From Myxococcales bacterium (GTDB lineage Bacteria > Desulfobacterota_B > Binatia > UBA1149 > SPBQ01), in NCBI GenBank assembly GCA_004525875.1, contig SPBQ01000050.1:1-9683 (forward strand): a stretch of DNA of 9,683 bases, written 5' to 3'. Each line of letters starts with the position of its first letter. Positions within the stretch are counted from its first letter, which is position 1. A program made the translations under genes and the position numbers. Shown here in pieces: positions 6,017 through 9,683 of the stretch. Below the pieces are notes generated by a model that did not search any database, was not told the origin of the DNA, and saw only the letters and a list, made by a program, of their open reading frames with translations.

Positions 6017-6322
6017 TCACACCAGCTGGCGCCAGATCCCGTCTTCGAATGCTGCGGCATCGAACAGATGCCGCTCTTGAGCAGTGTGAACCTTGGACCA
6101 GTACTCCGTATCTTCGAGAATCTTCTCGTTGAACTTCTCGAGGGCCGTCATGTTCTCGAAGTTGATCTGCCACACGACCTGGCCGGTGGGTCCGCCCATG
6201 CGTAGCCAGCATTGCGCCGTCTTGTTGTAGTTCTCCTTGATGTAGTTCGTCATCGCGGCGGCGAACTCCATCGCTGCCGGGGGATCGTTCGCGATACGAC
6301 CTATCCTTGTGCTTCCTACCAT
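6017..6322 (-). CDS. Small conserved-looking protein of unknown function
   Basis: The ATG at 6322 is chosen because ACCTCCTT on the plus strand (6331-6338) gives AAGGAGGT, a near-perfect ribosome binding site, eight bases upstream; an earlier ATG at 6352 would place that site inside the gene. The product is 101 residues and soluble, with no signal peptide. It has the sequence W-L-R-M-G-G-P-T-G-Q-V-V-W-Q-I-N-F-E-N-M-T followed by a helix A-L-E-K-F-N-E-K and a C-terminal W. The strand-helix pattern with V-V-W-x-I-x-F resembles small dimeric alpha-beta-barrel (NIPSNAP/ABM-like) proteins, but I would not assign it. It is in the same frame as, and 36 bases ahead of, the truncated oxidoreductase, so the two are probably on one transcript. 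A promoter and a palindrome lie just upstream. Confidence 0.72.
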   Translation of the reverse strand: MVGSTRIGRIANDPPAAMEFAAAMTNYIKENYNKTAQCWLRMGGPTGQVVWQINFENMTALEKFNEKILEDTEYWSKVHTAQERHLFDAAAFEDGIWRQLV

Positions 6323-6342
6323 CGCCCGATACCTCCTTGCCG

Positions 6343-6385
6343 TATTCGGCAAATCGAATATCCGCCTGCGATCTGACTGTCACAA
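6343..6385 (-). promoter_or_regulatory. Candidate sigma-70 promoter with overlapping palindrome TATTCG-N6-CGAATA
   Basis: On the minus strand TTGTGA (6380-6385) and GATATT (6357-6362) are separated by exactly 17 bases, each matching four of six consensus positions. They drive toward the small gene at 6322. The plus-strand sequence TATTCG (6343-6348), GCAAAT, CGAATA (6355-6360) is a perfect six-base inverted repeat covering the end of the -10 box and the expected transcription start, a typical repressor position. The element is seen in the sequence; its function is inferred. Confidence 0.42.
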
Positions 6386-6563
6386 GCATCTGTTCGACGG
6401 CCTCACGAACGAACATCGCTCATCTCGCCATCGCCGTGACGCTCGATCTCCGCCTTGCATCACGGGCACGTTCACGACGGCGGGTCGGAATCTCTTCACC
6501 GGGCTCGCATAGCGACGAACGCGATGCGGCCACGGTATCTGCGTGGATGCGAAGCACGGAGGG
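6386..6563. other. Stretch without a recognisable gene
   Basis: Between the promoter of the small gene and the doubtful membrane-protein frame I find no protein with family features on either strand. Translations of the open frames here are rich in Arg and Ser. No T-run terminator or repeat was noticed. If the membrane-protein frame at 6564-6827 is not real, the gene-free stretch extends to about 7013. Confidence 0.3.
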
Positions 6564-6827
6564 TCATGCTGCCGGGCGATCGGTTGCATGAAGCTGCCGG
6601 ACGCGCCCGATGGTGTTGCGCTGCATGCTGCCGCGACGGCGTGCATCATCGTGCCGGCCGGGATGCGCCCTCAGGGCGGGTTGTAGAAGTAGTTGAGCCA
6701 GCTCTTGGAACGGATCTCGAGCGTTCGGAGGAGCAACGAAGATGTCTGCCGCCTCCTCGCTGTAGATCGCGGCGAACATCCAGAGCGCGATGACGATCAC
6801 TGCGAAGATGATCAGACCCGGTGACAT
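6564..6827 (-). CDS. Doubtful small single-pass membrane protein
   Basis: The 87-residue frame starts M-S-P-G, and residues 5-22 form a clean hydrophobic segment (L-I-I-F-A-V-I-V-I-A-L-W-M-F-A-A-I-Y), followed by an acidic stretch S-E-E-A-A-D-I-F. This makes the first half look like a real N-terminally anchored small protein. The second half (from about residue 45) is Arg/His-rich and looks like a shadow frame. A +1 shift near 6690-6720 instead gives K-S-W-L-N-Y-F-Y-N-P-P and then a stop, which looks more protein-like, so the gene may be frameshifted or differently bounded. The region upstream of the ATG has only a weak GGGAAG three bases away. It is divergent from the sensor kinase. Confidence 0.35.
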   Translation of the reverse strand: MSPGLIIFAVIVIALWMFAAIYSEEAADIFVAPPNARDPFQELAQLLLQPALRAHPGRHDDARRRGSMQRNTIGRVRQLHATDRPAA

Positions 6828-7013
6828 GTCTTCCCGAGTGACAGCTCTCCTCCGAGTGGGCTCGCGGAGCCTGGCGGGGTGCGATGGTCCAGAGAAGCGC
6901 CCTCAGCCGCCCCCTACCGTGGACACGCCCAACGTCTTGAGGAAGATTGGAAAGATCCATGGACGAACAGAGATGGTCTTCGGAGGCTTGAAAGTGATCA
7001 CCTGGGTCAGGGG

Positions 7014-8510
7014 ATGACGCGCGACAGGCGAATGGGGTTGGCCCGAACAGAGAATCACAAGCGCACGCATCGGCACTCGCGGAGCTGGCCTGCACTGAGC
7101 TTGTCGCTAGCCGTCGCGGTGCTCGGCATAGCCGTCAGCATCCGGCTCTTTCACCGTCAGGTGGAGTACGAGCGCGAGCAGATGGAGGGATGGACGGCAC
7201 TGGAGGCCGATGCCTTGGTGAACGATATTTCCGAGGCACTCGAGCCCCAGGTCCTCGCACTGGTACGCATGGCCGAGCGCTGGCGACGGGGCGGCGGCAT
7301 ATCGCGGTCGGAGTGGGAGGCTGACGCGAAGCTACTGGTCGAGCACTCCGCGGCGTACCAGGCGATCGGGTGGGTCGATCCTTCGTTCCACGTGCGCTGG
7401 ATCGTCCCGCTCGAAGGGAACGAAGCGGCCCGGGGTGTGAACTTGGGGTTCGAACAACGACGCCGGACGGCGCTCGAGGTCGCGCGGGATCGCCGACAGG
7501 TGACGGTGACTCGCTCCGTCGAGCTCGTCCAGGGCGGCATCGGAATTCTTGTCTATGTCCCGCTGTATCTTGGGGATGAGTTCGGCGGGTTCATCGGGGG
7601 CGTCTCTCGGGTACATGACTTTTTCGAGCCCATGGTTGCGGACGTTCGCGACCGCGGCTTCGACCTCGCCGTCTTCGACGGCGAGGAGCTCATCTACGGC
7701 GAGCGGCGACAGGACGGCGACGCGAGCCCGCGCGAGGTCCGGACGGCTGAATTCTACGATACCGACTGGCGGATCGTCGTCGCGCCCACGGGCGATCTAC
7801 TCGCGCGCTCGCGCTCGGATCTGGCGACGCTCATGCTGCCGGTCAGCGTCGCCTTCACGATCGTGTTCGCGGCGAGCGTCGGGCTGTGGCAGGCGGCGCG
7901 AGTACGGGTCAGGGAGGCAATCGTCGCGAATCGTGAGCTCGATCATCGCGTGAAGAATACGCTGGCGACCGTCCAGGCAGTCGCTGACCAGACTCTCGCG
8001 AGCTCGCCGTCGTGGCCGGCGTTCGAGAGCGCATTCCGCGGCCGCATCCAAGCGCTGGCCGCCATCCACGAAGCGCTGGCGCGCACGAAATGGGGCCCGC
8101 TCGACCTGGCCGACCTGGTCGCGCTTACCGTTTCACCGTACGGCTCGACGCGAGACAGCGTCCACGCGTCCGGACCGCGGGTCGACGTGCCGGCCGACGC
8201 CGTGCGTCCGCTCGGCCTGGCTCTGCACGAGCTCGCGACGAACGCTACCAAGCATGGTGCACTGTCGAGCGACGACGGGCGCGTGGATCTGGCGTGGACG
8301 CTATCGGATCACATCGGTGAGCGGCAGCTATCTGTCGTATGGAAGGAGAGCGGTGGGCCTCTGGCCGACACGCCTGGCCCCCGAAGCTTCGGCCTGAGCC
8401 AGATCGAGCGCACGATGCCCTACGAGCTGGAGGGCACCGTACGGCTCACCTTCGAGAAGACCGGCATTCGCTGCGTGATCGAGATCCCGCTGCCGGCGGT
8501 CCGGGCGTAG
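7014..8510 (+). CDS. Membrane sensor histidine kinase, CHASE domain plus HWE-type kinase
   Basis: Read from ATG 7014 the protein has 498 residues. It has a basic N-terminus, transmembrane helix 1 at about 26-43, an extracytoplasmic CHASE-type ligand-binding domain at about 45-265 (with A-Y-Q-A-I-G-W-V-D and an N-L-G-F-E-Q-R-R-R segment), and transmembrane helix 2 at about 270-292. An HWE/HisKA_2 kinase follows. The phospho-acceptor is His311 in E-L-D-H-R-V-K-N. The ATP-binding N-box is H-E-L-A-T-N-A-T-K-H-G around Asn410, and W-K-E at 443-445 is the signature that names the HWE group. The C-terminus has F-G-L-S-Q-I-E-R. There is no receiver domain, so an external response regulator is required. 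An in-frame ATG at 6879 would add 45 residues of non-conserved character and is less likely; neither start has a perfect ribosome binding site. It ends two bases from the convergent hybrid kinase. Confidence 0.9.
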   Translation: MTRDRRMGLARTENHKRTHRHSRSWPALSLSLAVAVLGIAVSIRLFHRQVEYEREQMEGWTALEADALVNDISEALEPQVLALVRMAERWRRGGGISRSEWEADAKLLVEHSAAYQAIGWVDPSFHVRWIVPLEGNEAARGVNLGFEQRRRTALEVARDRRQVTVTRSVELVQGGIGILVYVPLYLGDEFGGFIGGVSRVHDFFEPMVADVRDRGFDLAVFDGEELIYGERRQDGDASPREVRTAEFYDTDWRIVVAPTGDLLARSRSDLATLMLPVSVAFTIVFAASVGLWQAARVRVREAIVANRELDHRVKNTLATVQAVADQTLASSPSWPAFESAFRGRIQALAAIHEALARTKWGPLDLADLVALTVSPYGSTRDSVHASGPRVDVPADAVRPLGLALHELATNATKHGALSSDDGRVDLAWTLSDHIGERQLSVVWKESGGPLADTPGPRSFGLSQIERTMPYELEGTVRLTFEKTGIRCVIEIPLPAVRA

Positions 8511-8512
8511 CC

Positions 8513-9683
8513 CTAGCGACGCATCGGCTGCGCCCTACTGGTGGCGGTGAGGAGCTCGCGAATCTGTCCGAGCAGATCGTCGGTGCCGAGCCCGCGCTTC
8601 TCGATGAGCGCCGCCACATCGCCGTTGAGACGGCGGCGATCCTCCTCCGTGATGTCCTTCGCCGTGACCACCACGATCGGAATCGAACGCCAATCCTCGC
8701 GCTTGCGCACTTCCATCACGAACTCGAAGCCGTCCATCAGCGGCATCATGAGATCGAGCAGGATCAGCGAGGGCCTCGTCTCGGCGAGGCGGGCCAGGCC
8801 CGCCCTGCCATTGTCCGCTTCGCCGACCGTCCACCCTTCCTGTTCCAGCGCATGTCTGACGACCTCGCGCACTGCGGGACTGTCGTCGACGACCAGCACG
8901 CTCTTCTCACCGGCCTTCGGAGTGTAGCGCTCTATGACCGCGATCAGTTGCCGGCGCTCGATCGGCTTGGTCAGGAAGTCGGTGGCACCGAGCGTCGCGC
9001 CGAGGGCCTTGTCGTCGGTCATAGTCACCATGATGACGGGGATGTCGCGCGTATCGGGATCCGCCTTCAGCGCCCGCAGCACGGCCCAGCCGTCCATCCC
9101 CGGCATGAGGACGTCGAGTGTGATCGCGCTCGGCTGCAGGGATCTCGCACGGCTGATGGCCTCCCGGCCGTCGCTGGTCGTCTCCACGCGGAAACCCTCC
9201 GCCCGCAGCGAACGTCCCAGCAGATCGAGAGCGTTGGGATCATCATCGACCACCAGAACCGTCCGCGTACCATCGGCGGGTGCTGTCTCGACGGCCACCG
9301 ACTTCGCAGCGTCCGCACCGGCAGCAGCGTCCGCATCGGCCGGCGCGTCCAGACCGCGTAGCGGGAGCCGGATCGTGAACGTCGATCCCTTGCCCACGGT
9401 GCTGTCGACACTGACGTCTCCGCCCATCATCTGGCAGAAGCGTTTCGTGATGGCGAGACCGAGGTCGGTGCCGCCGTAGTTGCGTGTCGTCGTCTCGTCG
9501 GCCTGACTGAACTCCTCGAAGATCTTGTCGAGCTTGTCGGGCGGAATTCCGATGCCGGTGTCGCCAATGGCGAACTCGACCATATCGACGCCGCCTTGCT
9601 CCGTCTTGCTAGCGACGAGTGTGATGACCCCTTCCTCGGTGAACTTGGCGGCGTTGCTGAGCAGATTGAACAGCGCTTGGCGG
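8513..9683 (-). CDS. Hybrid sensor kinase, C-terminal part: HATPase domain plus two receiver domains (runs off the window)
   Basis: The frame is open to the right edge, so the N-terminus (sensor and phospho-acceptor His) is missing. In order, it shows an N-box ([13 protein letters not shown]), the G1 box D-T-G-I-G-I-P, the F-box F-E-E-F-S-Q, the G2 box written G-G-T-D-L-G-L-A-I instead of G-G-T-G-L-G-L, and an Ala/Asp-rich linker. Receiver 1 has V-V-D-D-D, the acceptor Asp in [10 protein letters not shown] and K in F-L-T-K-P-I. Receiver 2 has V-V-D-D-S and the acceptor in [11 protein letters not shown], but lacks the usual K-P, offering only I-E-K-R-G. It is a cytosolic signalling module that passes phosphate from kinase to receivers. 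The Met at 9583 is internal, not a start. It is convergent with the HWE kinase. Confidence 0.92.
   Translation of the reverse strand, partial: RQALFNLLSNAAKFTEEGVITLVASKTEQGGVDMVEFAIGDTGIGIPPDKLDKIFEEFSQADETTTRNYGGTDLGLAITKRFCQMMGGDVSVDSTVGKGSTFTIRLPLRGLDAPADADAAAGADAAKSVAVETAPADGTRTVLVVDDDPNALDLLGRSLRAEGFRVETTSDGREAISRARSLQPSAITLDVLMPGMDGWAVLRALKADPDTRDIPVIMVTMTDDKALGATLGATDFLTKPIERRQLIAVIERYTPKAGEKSVLVVDDSPAVREVVRHALEQEGWTVGEADNGRAGLARLAETRPSLILLDLMMPLMDGFEFVMEVRKREDWRSIPIVVVTAKDITEEDRRRLNGDVAALIEKRGLGTDDLLGQIRELLTATSRAQPMRR

Noticed and set aside
6017..6019. TGA between the small gene and the oxidoreductase fragment as a second Sec codon joining them into one protein
   Set aside because: The residues around it (Q-L-V, then P-P-G-A-E) are not a redox motif, there is no SECIS-like need, and the two parts belong to unrelated folds. 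An ordinary stop is simpler.
8339..9361. A 340-codon plus-strand frame across the kinase junction
   Set aside because: It lies antisense to the receiver domains with their clear Asp and Lys motifs; its own translation has no domain signature.

Overview
The window is GC-rich with strong codon bias and long shadow reading frames on the antisense strand. It looks like a chromosomal segment of a Gram-negative environmental bacterium: it has a lipobox-type lipoprotein, a CHASE-HWE histidine kinase, a hybrid kinase and a glutathione transferase. The sequence alone does not fix the phylum. A myxobacterium-like or proteobacterium-like soil organism is a reasonable guess. No tRNA, rRNA, CRISPR array, insertion sequence or phage gene was seen.

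Layout. Position 247-606 (+) is a SpoIIAA/STAS-like protein. Position 649-1257 (-) is a glutathione S-transferase, divergent from 1383-1859 (+), a thioredoxin-fold peroxiredoxin-like gene. The peroxiredoxin-like gene carries an in-frame TGA exactly where the family has the first cysteine of its W-C-P-F-C active site. The rest of the frame is intact, and a hairpin with bacterial SECIS geometry follows the TGA, so it is best read as a selenoprotein (UxxC). A TetR-family repressor (1971-2564, -) is divergent from a flavin monooxygenase of the Baeyer-Villiger type (2754-4253, +). Then come a small lipoprotein (4264-4899, -), the C-terminal half of an FAD-dependent oxidoreductase that lacks its nucleotide-binding half (5231-5980, -), a small protein of about 100 residues in front of it (6017-6322, -), and a doubtful small membrane protein (6564-6827, -). 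At the right end a CHASE/HWE sensor kinase (7014-8510, +) meets tail to tail with a hybrid kinase carrying two receiver domains (8513 to beyond the window edge, -).

How the parts fit. The left half reads as a detoxification and redox cluster: a GSH transferase, a thiol or selenol peroxidase-like enzyme, a flavin monooxygenase and a TetR repressor with three cysteines. The GST/peroxiredoxin divergent promoter region and the tetR/monooxygenase divergent promoter region both contain the inverted repeat GGAC-N6-GTCC with identical spacing. This suggests that the TetR protein controls both gene pairs (inference). The right half is a signalling locus with two sensor kinases. The main candidates for novelty are the UGA-containing peroxiredoxin-like gene with its SECIS-like hairpin, and the shared operator.
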